Assembly (NCBI GenBank): GCA_902576375.1
Contig: CACGUZ010000001.1
Location: 62,001-126,000 of the forward strand
Reading direction: 5' to 3'
DNA: 64,000 nt
Source of the DNA: an uncultured Pelagibacteraceae bacterium
GTDB taxonomy: Bacteria > Pseudomonadota > Alphaproteobacteria > Pelagibacterales > Pelagibacteraceae
Positions 8,290-16,738 of the stretch are shown in pieces. The notes beneath the pieces were generated by a model. That model was not told the DNA's origin. It worked only from the letters and a program-made list of their open reading frames with translations, and searched no databases. Each line of letters begins with the position of its first letter. Within the stretch, counting starts at the first letter, position 1. The position numbers and the translations under genes were made by a program.

Positions 8290-9091
8290 GAATATTTTGT
8301 TGTTATTTTTTCAAATAGTTATTTTTGTCTATTTTTTAATCTTAGTTTTTTTATATTTTTACCAGAGAAATTTATTATATCATCCTAATGAAAATAATTA
8401 TTCCGGTGATCAAATATCAGTCCCTATTGAAAAAGTAAAAATTAAGACGGAGGATGAAATTGATTTATTGGGCTGGTTTCATGAAAAAGACTTAGAAAAA
8501 TATAAAACAGTTTTATTTTTTCATGGAAATGCAGGTTCCCTTGAAAATAGAATTCATAAATTAAACCATTTCCATAAAATCGATGTTAATTTTTTAATAA
8601 TTGCCTGGAGAGGCTTTAGTGGCAATAAAGGTAAACCATCTGAGGAAGGCCTTTATAAAGATGGAAGAAGTGGAATAAACTGGCTAGTTAGAAAAGGTGT
8701 AAAGGAAGAAAATATTGTTATTTATGGCGAGTCATTAGGAACTGGTGTTGCAACTCATTTGTCACAAAATAAAAATTTTGCTGGCGTTGTATTAGAAACT
8801 CCTTTTACTTCTATGATTGATGCAGCCAAAACATTTTATCCGTATGTACCTGTAAGTTTATTATTGAAAGATAAATTTGATAATAAAAGCAAAATTAAGA
8901 ATATAAATGTTCCAATTTTAATAATGCATGGTGAGGCTGATCAAATTGTTCCATTTTTTATGGGAAAAAAAATGTATGAAAAAGCTAATGAACCGAAATA
9001 TTCTTATTTTACAAAACATGACAATCATATGATGGAGTATGATGAAAACCTTGTTAAAGCCCTTAACTCATTTTTAAAAAGCTTAAATTAA
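8273..9091 (+). CDS. Membrane-anchored alpha/beta hydrolase (YfhR/ABHD13/Bem46-like)
   Basis: A 272-residue alpha/beta hydrolase. Residues 8-30 form an N-terminal hydrophobic anchor. The oxyanion-hole motif FFHGNAGS follows near residue 83, the nucleophile elbow GESLG near 159, the acid region HGEADQIVP near 220, and a late histidine in HDNHMM near 246. These are the marks of serine esterase/peptidase-like hydrolases related to YfhR and Bem46, whose physiological substrates are mostly unknown. It overlaps the permease gene upstream, so translational coupling is likely. Confidence 0.8.
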   Translation: MLKKFRNILLLFFQIVIFVYFLILVFLYFYQRNLLYHPNENNYSGDQISVPIEKVKIKTEDEIDLLGWFHEKDLEKYKTVLFFHGNAGSLENRIHKLNHFHKIDVNFLIIAWRGFSGNKGKPSEEGLYKDGRSGINWLVRKGVKEENIVIYGESLGTGVATHLSQNKNFAGVVLETPFTSMIDAAKTFYPYVPVSLLLKDKFDNKSKIKNINVPILIMHGEADQIVPFFMGKKMYEKANEPKYSYFTKHDNHMMEYDENLVKALNSFLKSLN

Positions 9092-9140
9092 GCCACAATA
9101 TCAACAAATATACTTCAGAATTTGATTTTATTAAAAGATA

Positions 9141-9704
9141 ATGAAAAGATTATCTGTTTTGTTTATTGCGTCCTTTGTTTTTATTACCAACGTTTATTCA
9201 CAAGATGAATTTTTTCAACCAGACAATTTATTTCACTTAGATCACATGGATTCACATAACAAAGAATTTAGCTTATATTTTAAAGGTAGAGAAAAATCTA
9301 TTTTAGCAAGAGGCGAAAATCAAAATTATATAAATGATTATCCAAAGGATCTTTATATTTATAATCATTTAACAAAGTCCTCTTCACCTCTAATTTCTTA
9401 TGAGTGGTTTCCTTCGCAAGCTAAATATCTTTTACAAGAATATGATTTTCCAGTGTTTCCAGATGATTTTGCATATTATTTATTAAAAGACGATAAAACA
9501 TTAGTATTGATTAGCGCCGTGAAAAGTTTAAATGCTAATTTTAAATATGACATTGCCAGTAAAAAACTAGAGCTTTACCCAACCACCGGTAAATTCGACT
9601 TTATAATATCTTCATTTTCTAAAGATTGTGGTCATTATAAATTTGATGATAATTATAAATGTAATATATACAAACCTTTGATCTCTAGCAATTTAATCAA
9701 TTAA
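9141..9704 (+). CDS. Exported protein of unknown function (187 residues)
   Basis: The protein begins with a clear Sec signal peptide (MKRLSVLFIASFVFITNVYSQ, cleavage near residue 20). The mature part is rich in Asp, Tyr, Phe and Lys, and has two cysteines near the C-terminus (SKDCGHYKFDDNYKC) that could form a disulfide in the periplasm. No membrane segment follows. I recognise no family. It is the last gene of the rightward run and its end overlaps the end of ftsY, on the other strand, by 8 bases. Confidence 0.65.
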   Translation: MKRLSVLFIASFVFITNVYSQDEFFQPDNLFHLDHMDSHNKEFSLYFKGREKSILARGENQNYINDYPKDLYIYNHLTKSSSPLISYEWFPSQAKYLLQEYDFPVFPDDFAYYLLKDDKTLVLISAVKSLNANFKYDIASKKLELYPTTGKFDFIISSFSKDCGHYKFDDNYKCNIYKPLISSNLIN

Positions 9705-10614
9705 TTTGAGTAAAAGCCTCGGCAAATTTTTCTGCTTCGAAAAACTGTAAGTCGTCTTCTTTTTCACCCAAACCTAGTGCAATAATTGGAATTTTATATT
9801 TTTTTGCTAGCGCTAACAAAATTCCTCCCTTGGCTGTGCCATCTAATTTTGTCATCACGATACCAGTTATTGGGATGATTTTATTAAATTCTTCGACTTG
9901 ATTTAATACATTTTGTCCTGAGGTTGCATCTAAAATTAAGATAACATTATGAGGCGCGTTGGGATCTATTTTTTTTGTGACATTAGCTATCTTTTTATAT
10001 TCTTCCATTAAATTTTTTTTATTTTGGAGTCTTCCCGCAGTATCTATTAAAACTTGATCAAAATTATTTTTAATAGCTTCATCTACTGCTTTAAAAGCAA
10101 CTGAGGCGGGATCAGCTCCTTGAGATGATTTTACTATTTTAACATCTACTTTACTTGCCCAATTTTCTAGTTGTTCAATTGCAGCGGCACGAAATGTATC
10201 TGAAGCTGCAAATATGACTTTACTGCCGTTGTTCCTTAATATCTTTCCTATTTTACCGATAGTTGTTGTTTTCCCAACGCCGTTTACCCCAGAAATTAAT
10301 GTTGCATTAAGCTTTTCTTTTTTCTCGAAAAAGGATTTATTTTCTAAGGGTTTCATCAAAGAAATAATGTATTCTTTTAAAATAGAGTTTATCTCTTTAG
10401 ATAGATCTTTATTTGGATCAATTTTTTTTCTAGAAATTATTTCTTTTATTTCAGAGGCAGCTTCAACCCCCACATCTGATTGAATTAAAAATTCCTCAAT
10501 TTTATTTAAATTTTCGTCATTAATTTCTTTTTTGACAATTATTTCTTTAAGTCCTGATGTAAACGCTGATGCACTTTTCTTAAATCCGATTTTAAATTTA
10601 TCAAAGATTCCCAT
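9697..10614 (-). CDS. ftsY: Signal recognition particle receptor FtsY
   Basis: A 305-residue SRP-family GTPase that docks ribosome-SRP complexes to the membrane. GTPase motifs are clear: GVNGVGKTTT (P-loop), DTFRAAAIEQL, DTAGRLQN and TKLDGTAKGG. The N-terminal helical (N) domain is present, but the long acidic A domain of E. coli FtsY is absent, giving a minimal receptor as in many alphaproteobacteria. It follows dapF with a one-base overlap and lies opposite to ffh, the gene for its partner GTPase. Confidence 0.96.
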   Translation of the reverse strand: MGIFDKFKIGFKKSASAFTSGLKEIIVKKEINDENLNKIEEFLIQSDVGVEAASEIKEIISRKKIDPNKDLSKEINSILKEYIISLMKPLENKSFFEKKEKLNATLISGVNGVGKTTTIGKIGKILRNNGSKVIFAASDTFRAAAIEQLENWASKVDVKIVKSSQGADPASVAFKAVDEAIKNNFDQVLIDTAGRLQNKKNLMEEYKKIANVTKKIDPNAPHNVILILDATSGQNVLNQVEEFNKIIPITGIVMTKLDGTAKGGILLALAKKYKIPIIALGLGEKEDDLQFFEAEKFAEAFTQIN

Positions 10615-11438
10615 TACAATTTTATATTTATTTCTTTAATATTTGAAACAGGTCCTTTCATGTGAATAGAATCATTTTCATCTATAGAAATTGATAATTT
10701 TCCAGTTGCAAACTCTATATCAGTTTTATTTTCTGTAAGATTATTTAATTTACCTGCATATGCTGTAGCACACGCTGCAGTTCCGCAAGCTTTAGTAAGA
10801 CCAGCTCCTCTTTCCCAAACTTTTATTTTGATTAAATTTTTATCAAAAATTTGTGCAATTGATACGTTACATTTCTCTGGGAAGATTTCGTGATTTTCTA
10901 TTTCGGGGCCAATTTTCTCTATATTGAAATCCTCAATCCTTTTAACAAAAAAAACAATATGTGGGTTACCCACATTAATTGCAGTTCCACCTGAGTGCTC
11001 ATTATTATTTGTATCAATAATTTTGATATTTAAGTTTTTTGTATCCATTTCTTTTGATAAAGGTATTTCATCCCATTTTAACTTTGCTTTCCCAATTTCT
11101 GTTGTAACAATTTTTTTTTCTAAAATTTCAGATTTTAGTTTTCCAGATAGCGTATTTAAAATTATTGACTTGTTATTTTTTTCATTTGAAAGCAAATTTG
11201 CAACACATCTGGTTCCATTTCCACATGCTCCAGACTCTCCTCCATCTGAATTAAAAAATTTTAAATTTGCATCTGCAGAACTATCTGGCTCAATAAATAT
11301 TAGTTGATCACAGCCAATAAAATTTCTGTCACAAATTTTTACTATCTGATCTTTCGTCAAATTGGTAATTTTTTCTCTATTATCGATTATTACAAAATCA
11401 TTACCCAATCCGTCCATTTTAAAAGCTTTGATGTCCAT
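10614..11438 (-). CDS. dapF: Diaminopimelate epimerase
   Basis: A 274-residue PLP-independent epimerase converting LL- to meso-diaminopimelate for lysine and peptidoglycan synthesis. The two catalytic cysteines are seen in GACGNGTRC (Cys72) and KACGTAACA (near 218). The N-terminal FKMDGLGNDF motif is typical. It is the first gene of a leftward dapF-ftsY pair. A tRNA methylthiotransferase (mtaB) that often lies between these genes in alphaproteobacteria is not here. Confidence 0.96.
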   Translation of the reverse strand: MDIKAFKMDGLGNDFVIIDNREKITNLTKDQIVKICDRNFIGCDQLIFIEPDSSADANLKFFNSDGGESGACGNGTRCVANLLSNEKNNKSIILNTLSGKLKSEILEKKIVTTEIGKAKLKWDEIPLSKEMDTKNLNIKIIDTNNNEHSGGTAINVGNPHIVFFVKRIEDFNIEKIGPEIENHEIFPEKCNVSIAQIFDKNLIKIKVWERGAGLTKACGTAACATAYAGKLNNLTENKTDIEFATGKLSISIDENDSIHMKGPVSNIKEINIKL

Positions 11439-11454
11439 ATATAGTTATTTAACT

Positions 11455-11486
11455 TATTTATTGACTTTTTGAACCTCTATTATAGT
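11455..11486. promoter_or_regulatory. Overlapping divergent promoter candidates for dapF-ftsY and ffh
   Basis: On the minus strand a perfect TATAAT (11479-11484) faces dapF, though its -35 match is weak. On the plus strand TATAGT (11481-11486) faces ffh, with TTGACT at 11461-11466 only 14 bases away and TTATTG (11458-11463) at the normal 17-base spacing. The two -10 elements overlap, so the promoters may compete. This is motif reading only. Confidence 0.4.
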
Positions 11487-11490
11487 TTGT

Positions 11491-11599
11491 GGCAGTTTCC
11501 GCAAAAACATTAAATTTGCGGTGTCTTTGGAAACAAAGAGATCGACACTAGTCAGCGAGGGTTCGCCCACTAGTGCGATTACTGCTGTGTGTAATAAAT
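11491..11599 (+). promoter_or_regulatory. Structured 5' leader of ffh (candidate cis-regulatory RNA)
   Basis: Three hairpins can be drawn. The first is CCGCAAA (11499-11505) with TTTGCGG (11515-11521). The second is CTTTG-GAAA-CAAAG (11525-11538), which could be enclosed by GTGTC/GACAC (11521-11525 with 11544-11548). The third pairs CACTAGT (11546-11552) with ACTAGTG (11569-11575), has an inner GGG-TTCG-CCC, and a CAGCGA bulge at 11553-11558. Two tetraloops of stable classes and an unusually high local GC content argue for a folded RNA. I recall that an ffh leader motif has been reported in Pelagibacter; I cannot confirm identity. The conserved SRP RNA tip (GGAAG and AGCAGCC-like) is absent. 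Confidence 0.65.
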
Positions 11600-12958
11600 A
11601 TGTTTGAAAATTTAACAAATAAATTTGAGGAAGTTTTTTCCTCTCTAAAAAAAACCCCATCACTTGATGAAAATCAGGTTGATGAAGGATTGAGAGGAAT
11701 AAGACAAGCTTTATTAGAGGCTGATGTGTCTCTTGAAGTTGCTAAAGATTTTATTGAAAAGGTTAAACCAAAAGCATTAGGTCAAGAAATTATTAGATCA
11801 ACATCACCTGGCGATATGGTGGTAAAAATTGTTTTTGATGAATTAGTTAATCTTTTAGGTGAAAAAAATAATGATGTAAATTTAAATGCAGTTCCACCAG
11901 TGCCAATGATGCTCGTCGGGCTACAAGGTTCTGGTAAAACAACAACAACTGCTAAACTTGCGAGATATTTAGAGAATACCAAAAAAAAGAAAGTAATGAT
12001 GGTCAGTTTAGATATTTACAGACCAGCCGCTCAAGAGCAGTTAAAATCTTTAGGTGAACAAAATAATATATTAACTCTTCCAATAATTGAGGGTCAACAA
12101 CCCAGTGATATTTGTCAAAGAGCAATTAGTGCAGCAAACTTGAATGGCGCAGATATTATTTTATTCGATACTGCCGGTAGAACACAAATAGATTTGCAGA
12201 TGATGAGTGAAATTAAACAAATTGAAAATGCCATTAAACCTGTGGAGACGTTTTTAGTTGCTGACTCTCTCACTGGACAAGTAGCTGCATCAGTAGCAAA
12301 AGAATTTAATAATACAGTAAATTTATCCGGAATTATTTTAACAAGAGCAGATGGTGATGCGAGAGGCGGGGCTGCCGTAAGTATGAAGTTTGTTTCACAG
12401 GTTCCAATTAAATTTTTAGGTATTGGGGAAAAGATCGAAAATCTTGAAGTTTTTCACCCAGATAGAATTGCAAATAGAATTCTTGGAATGGGAGATATTG
12501 TTTCTCTTGTTGAAAAAGCAGCCCAAGATCTTGGGGAAGAAAATATAAAAAAAACAGAGGAAAATTTAAAAAAAGGACAATTCTCAATGCAAGATTATTT
12601 AACTCAACTGAGACAAATGAAAAAAATGGGAGGGATTGAAGGCATCATGTCTTTCATGCCAGGAGTTTCAAAGGTTAAATCTCAAATGAATGCTGCAGGT
12701 ATTGATGAGAGTATTATTACAAAAAATGAAGCTATAATTTTATCAATGACTAAAAAAGAAAGAGAGAACCCAAAAATAATTGATGGTTCTAGAAAAAAAA
12801 GAATTGCTAATGGCTCAGGAACTGATCCAGCCACTATCAATAAATTGTTAAAACAATTTAAAATGATGTCTGAAATGATGAAGAAGATGTCAAAAGGAAA
12901 TCTGAAAGGTATGTCTGATAAAGGAATACCTCCAGAATTATTTAATCAATTAAAATAA
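11600..12958 (+). CDS. ffh: Signal recognition particle GTPase Ffh (SRP54)
   Basis: A 452-residue SRP54 protein that binds signal peptides and 4.5S RNA and hands ribosomes to FtsY. NG-domain motifs: GLQGSGKTTTT (near residue 107), DIYRPAAQEQL, DTAGRTQ and TRADGDARGG. The C-terminal M domain is methionine-rich (QFKMMSEMMKKMSKGN). The ATG at 11600 is chosen over an in-frame start at 11573, because the upstream codons belong to the structured leader and standard Ffh begins MFENLTNK. It heads a run through rpsP-trmD-rplS-leuCDB with very short gaps. Confidence 0.97.
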   Translation: MFENLTNKFEEVFSSLKKTPSLDENQVDEGLRGIRQALLEADVSLEVAKDFIEKVKPKALGQEIIRSTSPGDMVVKIVFDELVNLLGEKNNDVNLNAVPPVPMMLVGLQGSGKTTTTAKLARYLENTKKKKVMMVSLDIYRPAAQEQLKSLGEQNNILTLPIIEGQQPSDICQRAISAANLNGADIILFDTAGRTQIDLQMMSEIKQIENAIKPVETFLVADSLTGQVAASVAKEFNNTVNLSGIILTRADGDARGGAAVSMKFVSQVPIKFLGIGEKIENLEVFHPDRIANRILGMGDIVSLVEKAAQDLGEENIKKTEENLKKGQFSMQDYLTQLRQMKKMGGIEGIMSFMPGVSKVKSQMNAAGIDESIITKNEAIILSMTKKERENPKIIDGSRKKRIANGSGTDPATINKLLKQFKMMSEMMKKMSKGNLKGMSDKGIPPELFNQLK

Positions 12959-12970
12959 AAAGGAGAGTAA

Positions 12971-13423
12971 ATGTTAAAATTAAGATTATCTAGAGGTGGC
13001 ACAAAAAAGAGGCCTGTTTATAAGGTTGTTGTAGCCGACAGTCGATTTGCTAGAGACGGTAGATTTATAGAAAAAGTAGGTTTTTTTAATCCATTGTTAC
13101 CAAAAGAAAAAAAAGAAAGAATTGGATTAGAGGCTGAGAGAATAAAATATTGGTTGGGTCAAGGTGCACAACCTACAACAAGAGTAGCTAGAATTTTAGG
13201 TGAGAATGAATTGATGCCTATGCCTGCTAATGGAAATAACCCACAAAAAGCAATTCCAAAAAAAGATAGAAAAAAAGAAGGTTCGGAAGAAACTAAAAAG
13301 GAAGAGTCTTCAAGGGCAGATGCTGCTCCAGCTGGAGAAGCTAAAAAAGAAGAAGCGCCAAAAGCAGAAGCTAAAAAAGAAGAAGCGCCAAAAGCAGAAG
13401 CTAAAAAAGAAGAGAAGAAATAA
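12971..13423 (+). CDS. rpsP: 30S ribosomal protein S16 with extended Lys/Glu/Ala tail
   Basis: The first 80 or so residues are a normal S16 ([47 protein letters not shown]). The rest, to residue 150, is a low-complexity tail ending in two exact copies of [10 protein letters not shown] plus a partial third. S16 is usually 80-90 residues, with longer forms in alphaproteobacteria. A strong AGGAG lies at 12960-12964, the best Shine-Dalgarno in this operon. trmD follows after 14 bases, with no rimM between. Confidence 0.96.
   Translation: MLKLRLSRGGTKKRPVYKVVVADSRFARDGRFIEKVGFFNPLLPKEKKERIGLEAERIKYWLGQGAQPTTRVARILGENELMPMPANGNNPQKAIPKKDRKKEGSEETKKEESSRADAAPAGEAKKEEAPKAEAKKEEAPKAEAKKEEKK
13340..13416 (+). 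repeat. 30-base tandem repeat in the rpsP tail
   Basis: Two exact 30-base copies (13340-13369 and 13370-13399) encode [10 protein letters not shown], followed by a partial copy from 13400. A diverged version occurs in the rplS tail at 14615-14644. Exact identity of neighbouring copies points to recent slippage or unequal exchange. Confidence 0.9.
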
Positions 13424-13437
13424 AGTTAAGGATATTA

Positions 13438-14124
13438 ATGTTGCAAGCTCAAGTATTTACACTTTATCCAGATATTTTTCCTGGACCTTTAGGAAAAGGT
13501 CTTTACGGAAAAGCAATGTCTAAAAAATTGTGGAGTTTGAATGTGATAAATATTAGAGATGCAGCTACAGACAAACATAAAACAGTTGATGATACTCCTT
13601 ACGGTGGTGGAACAGGTATGTTATTAAAACCTGATGTTTTAGCAAATTCTATCGATCAAAACATAAATAAAGGAGATAGAATTTTGTATCTTTCACCAAA
13701 AGGTAAAGTATTTAATCAAAAACTTGCGCAAGATCTATCATTAGAAAAATCTTTCTCATTAATTTGCGGTCATTTCGAAGGTGTTGACGAGAGAGTATTA
13801 TCTACAAGAAATATTGAAGAGATTAGTGTAGGAGACTATGTATTGTCAGGCGGAGAAACTGCTGCGTTAGTTGTGCTTGATAGTGTATTGAGACTTTTAC
13901 CTGGAGTCTTAGGGAATGATAAATCAGCTTCAGAAGAAACTTTTGAAAATGGCCTTTTGGAGTATCCACAATATACTAAACCCCAGATTTGGGAGGAAAA
14001 ATCAGTTCCAGATGTGTTATTATCTGGTGATCACGCTAAAATTAAAGACTGGCGTTTATCTCAATCTGAGGCTATAACACGCGACCGAAGGCCAGATTTG
14101 TGGCATAAATATAAGAAGAATTAA
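13438..14124 (+). CDS. trmD: tRNA (guanine-N1-)-methyltransferase TrmD
   Basis: A 228-residue SPOUT methyltransferase making m1G37 in tRNAs, which prevents frameshifting. Family motifs seen: [11 protein letters not shown] near the start, [31 protein letters not shown] and LLPGVLG, which form the AdoMet-binding trefoil knot. It lies in the rpsP-trmD-rplS order, 14 bases after rpsP. Length is close to E. coli TrmD. Confidence 0.97.
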   Translation: MLQAQVFTLYPDIFPGPLGKGLYGKAMSKKLWSLNVINIRDAATDKHKTVDDTPYGGGTGMLLKPDVLANSIDQNINKGDRILYLSPKGKVFNQKLAQDLSLEKSFSLICGHFEGVDERVLSTRNIEEISVGDYVLSGGETAALVVLDSVLRLLPGVLGNDKSASEETFENGLLEYPQYTKPQIWEEKSVPDVLLSGDHAKIKDWRLSQSEAITRDRRPDLWHKYKKN

Positions 14125-14140
14125 TTTGTTAAATATTAAA

Positions 14141-14716
14141 ATGAAAACAATAGAAGAAATAAACCAAAATAACGTTAAAAAAATTCTTTCAGAGAAAAAG
14201 ATCCCTGATTTCTTTCCTGGTGATGTTGTTAAAGTTGGTGTCAGAATTACAGAGGGAAAAAAAGAGAGAATTCAATATTTCGAAGGTGTTTGTATAGCTA
14301 AAAAAAGTAGAGACATAAACTCCTCTTTTACTGTTAGAAAAATATCTTTTGGAGAAGGTGTTGAAAGAACTTTCCCGTTGTATGGAACTGTTATTGACTC
14401 AATCAAGGTAATTCGTTCAGGAAAAGTAAGAAGAGCTAAACTATATTATTTAAGAGATAGAACTGGAAAATCTGCGAGGATTGCTGAAAAAATAAGAAAA
14501 AAAATTGGTATTGATATTGACGTTAAGCCTGAGACAGTTACTGAAGAAAATCTAGCGCCAGCTGAAAAAGAAAGTGCACCAGAATCTGCAAAAGAGGCTA
14601 CCCCAACTGTAGAGCCCAAAAAAGAAGAAGCCCCAAAAACAGAGATGAAGAAAGAGGCACCCAAAGCTGAAACTAAAACTGAAAAAAAACTTGAAAATTT
14701 ACAGGAAAAAAAATAA
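14141..14716 (+). CDS. rplS: 50S ribosomal protein L19 with extended acidic/basic tail
   Basis: Residues 1 to about 120 match L19: [39 protein letters not shown], and [20 protein letters not shown]. The remaining 70 residues are a Lys/Glu/Ala/Pro tail (for example [18 protein letters not shown]) like that on S16 upstream. Standard L19 is about 115 residues. The ATG at 14141 is preferred to an in-frame TTG at 14126, because MKTIEEIN is the usual start. leuC follows after 11 bases. Confidence 0.95.
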   Translation: MKTIEEINQNNVKKILSEKKIPDFFPGDVVKVGVRITEGKKERIQYFEGVCIAKKSRDINSSFTVRKISFGEGVERTFPLYGTVIDSIKVIRSGKVRRAKLYYLRDRTGKSARIAEKIRKKIGIDIDVKPETVTEENLAPAEKESAPESAKEATPTVEPKKEEAPKTEMKKEAPKAETKTEKKLENLQEKK

Positions 14717-14727
14717 TTTTTTTCTCA

Positions 14728-16131
14728 ATGCCCAATACTCTTTACGATAAAATTTGGAACGAACATTTAGTTCATCAGCAAGAAGATGGAACAGCTTTAT
14801 TGTTTGTTGATAGACATTTAGTTCATGAAGTCACTAGTCCACAAGCCTTTGAGGGATTAAGAAATTCTAAACGTAAAGTAAGACACCCAAAATTGACATT
14901 AGCTGTTGCAGATCATAATGTTCCAACAACGGATAGGTCAAAAGGTATTTCAGACCATGAATCTAAAATTCAAGTTGAAACTTTAGAGGCTAATTGTAAA
15001 GAGTTTGGTATTAAACTTTTTGGAATGAGCGATAAGAGACAAGGAATTGTTCATGTCACAGGGCCTGAACAGGGCTTTACTCAACCCGGTACAGTTATTG
15101 TCTGTGGTGATAGTCATACAGCAACACATGGAGCATTTGGTGCATTAGCTTTTGGTATTGGAACTTCAGAAGTAGAACATGTTTTAGCAACTCAAACATT
15201 AGTTCAAAAAAAAGCAAAGAATTTTAGAATAAATGTTAACGGCACACTTCCATTAGGTGTTACATCAAAAGATGTAATTCTTCAAATAATTGGAAAAATT
15301 GGAACTGCGGGAGGAACAGGATGTGTTATTGAGTATGCAGGGGATCTAATTAAATCACTTAGTGTTGAGAATAGAATGACAATTTGTAATATGACAATTG
15401 AAGGTGGTGCAAGGGCAGGATTAATTGCTCCTGATGAAAAAATATTTAAATACTTAGAAGGTAGACCAATGTCTCCTAAAGGAGATGATTGGGACAAAGC
15501 ACTAGATAATTGGAAAAATTTAAATACTGATGAAGGTGCCAAGTTTGATAAAGAGGTAAACCTAACTGCCAATGAAATTTCACCAATGATAACTTGGGGA
15601 ACTTCACCTCAGGATGTTATTACGATAGATGAAAGAGTACCAAATCCAAAAAATGAGAAAGATGAGGATAGAAAAAATTCTTTGGAACGAGCCTTAAATT
15701 ATATGGGCTTGAAACCAGATATGGCAGCTAAAGATATTAAAATTGACAAAGTTTTCATTGGGAGCTGCACTAATGGGAGAATCGAAGATTTAAGAGAGGC
15801 TGCAAAAATTTTAAAAGATAAAAAAATTGCCTCTCATGTTCATGCAATGGTTGTTCCTGGATCAGGGCTAGTTAAAGAACAAGCAGAACAAGAAGGATTA
15901 GATAAAATTTTTGTAAAGTCAGGATTTGAATGGAGAGAGCCAGGTTGTTCAATGTGTTTAGCAATGAATGCAGATAAATTAAAACCAGAAGAAAGATGTG
16001 CCTCTACATCAAATAGAAATTTTGAGGGTAGACAAGGTAGAGGTGGAAGAACCCATTTAGTAAGCCCAGGTATGGCAGCAGCAGCAGCAATATCTGGAAA
16101 CCTTGATGATGTAAGGAAATATCAAAATTAA
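14728..16131 (+). CDS. leuC: 3-isopropylmalate dehydratase large subunit
   Basis: A 467-residue aconitase-family subunit, which with LeuD isomerises 2- to 3-isopropylmalate in leucine synthesis. The [4Fe-4S] cysteines are visible in IGSCTNGR and in [11 protein letters not shown]. Active-site motifs [14 protein letters not shown] and [12 protein letters not shown] are intact. leuD starts 1 base after the stop, and leuB overlaps leuD, so the three genes are one translational unit behind rplS. No 2-isopropylmalate synthase (leuA) is seen in the window. Confidence 0.98.
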   Translation: MPNTLYDKIWNEHLVHQQEDGTALLFVDRHLVHEVTSPQAFEGLRNSKRKVRHPKLTLAVADHNVPTTDRSKGISDHESKIQVETLEANCKEFGIKLFGMSDKRQGIVHVTGPEQGFTQPGTVIVCGDSHTATHGAFGALAFGIGTSEVEHVLATQTLVQKKAKNFRINVNGTLPLGVTSKDVILQIIGKIGTAGGTGCVIEYAGDLIKSLSVENRMTICNMTIEGGARAGLIAPDEKIFKYLEGRPMSPKGDDWDKALDNWKNLNTDEGAKFDKEVNLTANEISPMITWGTSPQDVITIDERVPNPKNEKDEDRKNSLERALNYMGLKPDMAAKDIKIDKVFIGSCTNGRIEDLREAAKILKDKKIASHVHAMVVPGSGLVKEQAEQEGLDKIFVKSGFEWREPGCSMCLAMNADKLKPEERCASTSNRNFEGRQGRGGRTHLVSPGMAAAAAISGNLDDVRKYQN

Positions 16132-16132
16132 C

Positions 16133-16738
16133 ATGCAAAAATTTAACACTTTGAAGAGTATACCAGCGTATTTGCCAATAGTTAATATTGATACAGATAT
16201 GATCATTCCAAAACAATTTTTAAAAACAATTAAAAGAACTGGACTGGGCAAAAATTTATTTTTTGAGATGAGATATGATGATCAAGGTAAAGAAATAAAT
16301 GATTTTGTTTTAAACACAGATCCTTACAATAACTCAAAAATTCTAATTGCTGGAAAAAATTTTGGTTGTGGTTCTTCAAGAGAACACGCTCCATGGGCAT
16401 TATTAGACTTCGGTATCACTTGTGTGATAAGTTCAAGTTTTGCAGATATCTTTTATAACAATTGTTTTAAAAATGGAATTTTACCAATAATTTTAGATGA
16501 TGATAAAATTAAAGAACTTTCAGAATATGCAAAAAGAAAAGAGGAAATTTTTATAGATCTTAAGGAAGAAAAAGTTATTTTTGGAAATAATGAATTAAAA
16601 TTTAAAGTAGACTTGTTCAAAAAAAAGTGTTTGTTAGAAGGATTAGACGATATAGCCCTTTCATTAAAAAAATCTGATAAAATAGAAATTTTTGAAAAAG
16701 ATTTAAAAGTCAAAAAGCCCTGGGTGTTTAATGATTAA
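16133..16738 (+). CDS. leuD: 3-isopropylmalate dehydratase small subunit
   Basis: A 201-residue swivel-domain subunit of isopropylmalate isomerase. [13 protein letters not shown] near residue 22 and [18 protein letters not shown] near 80-97 are the family signatures; the latter holds the substrate-binding Ser/Arg. It overlaps leuB by 8 bases. Normal length. Confidence 0.97.
   Translation: MQKFNTLKSIPAYLPIVNIDTDMIIPKQFLKTIKRTGLGKNLFFEMRYDDQGKEINDFVLNTDPYNNSKILIAGKNFGCGSSREHAPWALLDFGITCVISSSFADIFYNNCFKNGILPIILDDDKIKELSEYAKRKEEIFIDLKEEKVIFGNNELKFKVDLFKKKCLLEGLDDIALSLKKSDKIEIFEKDLKVKKPWVFND

Noticed and set aside
11491-11599. 4.5S SRP RNA gene in front of ffh
   Set aside because: The conserved apical loop sequence of SRP RNA is not present; the folded segment is better explained as a leader.
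11454-11663. 69-codon reading frame on the minus strand across the ffh leader
   Set aside because: It overlaps the leader RNA and the ffh start, has no family resemblance and no plausible ribosome site.
13340-13416. CRISPR-like or mobile repeat
   Set aside because: The repeats are in frame, adjacent without spacers, and encode a protein tail.
13230-13523. 97-codon frame over the rpsP/trmD junction
   Set aside because: It is a shifted reading of the Lys/Glu repeat and the trmD start; composition is an artefact of the repeat.
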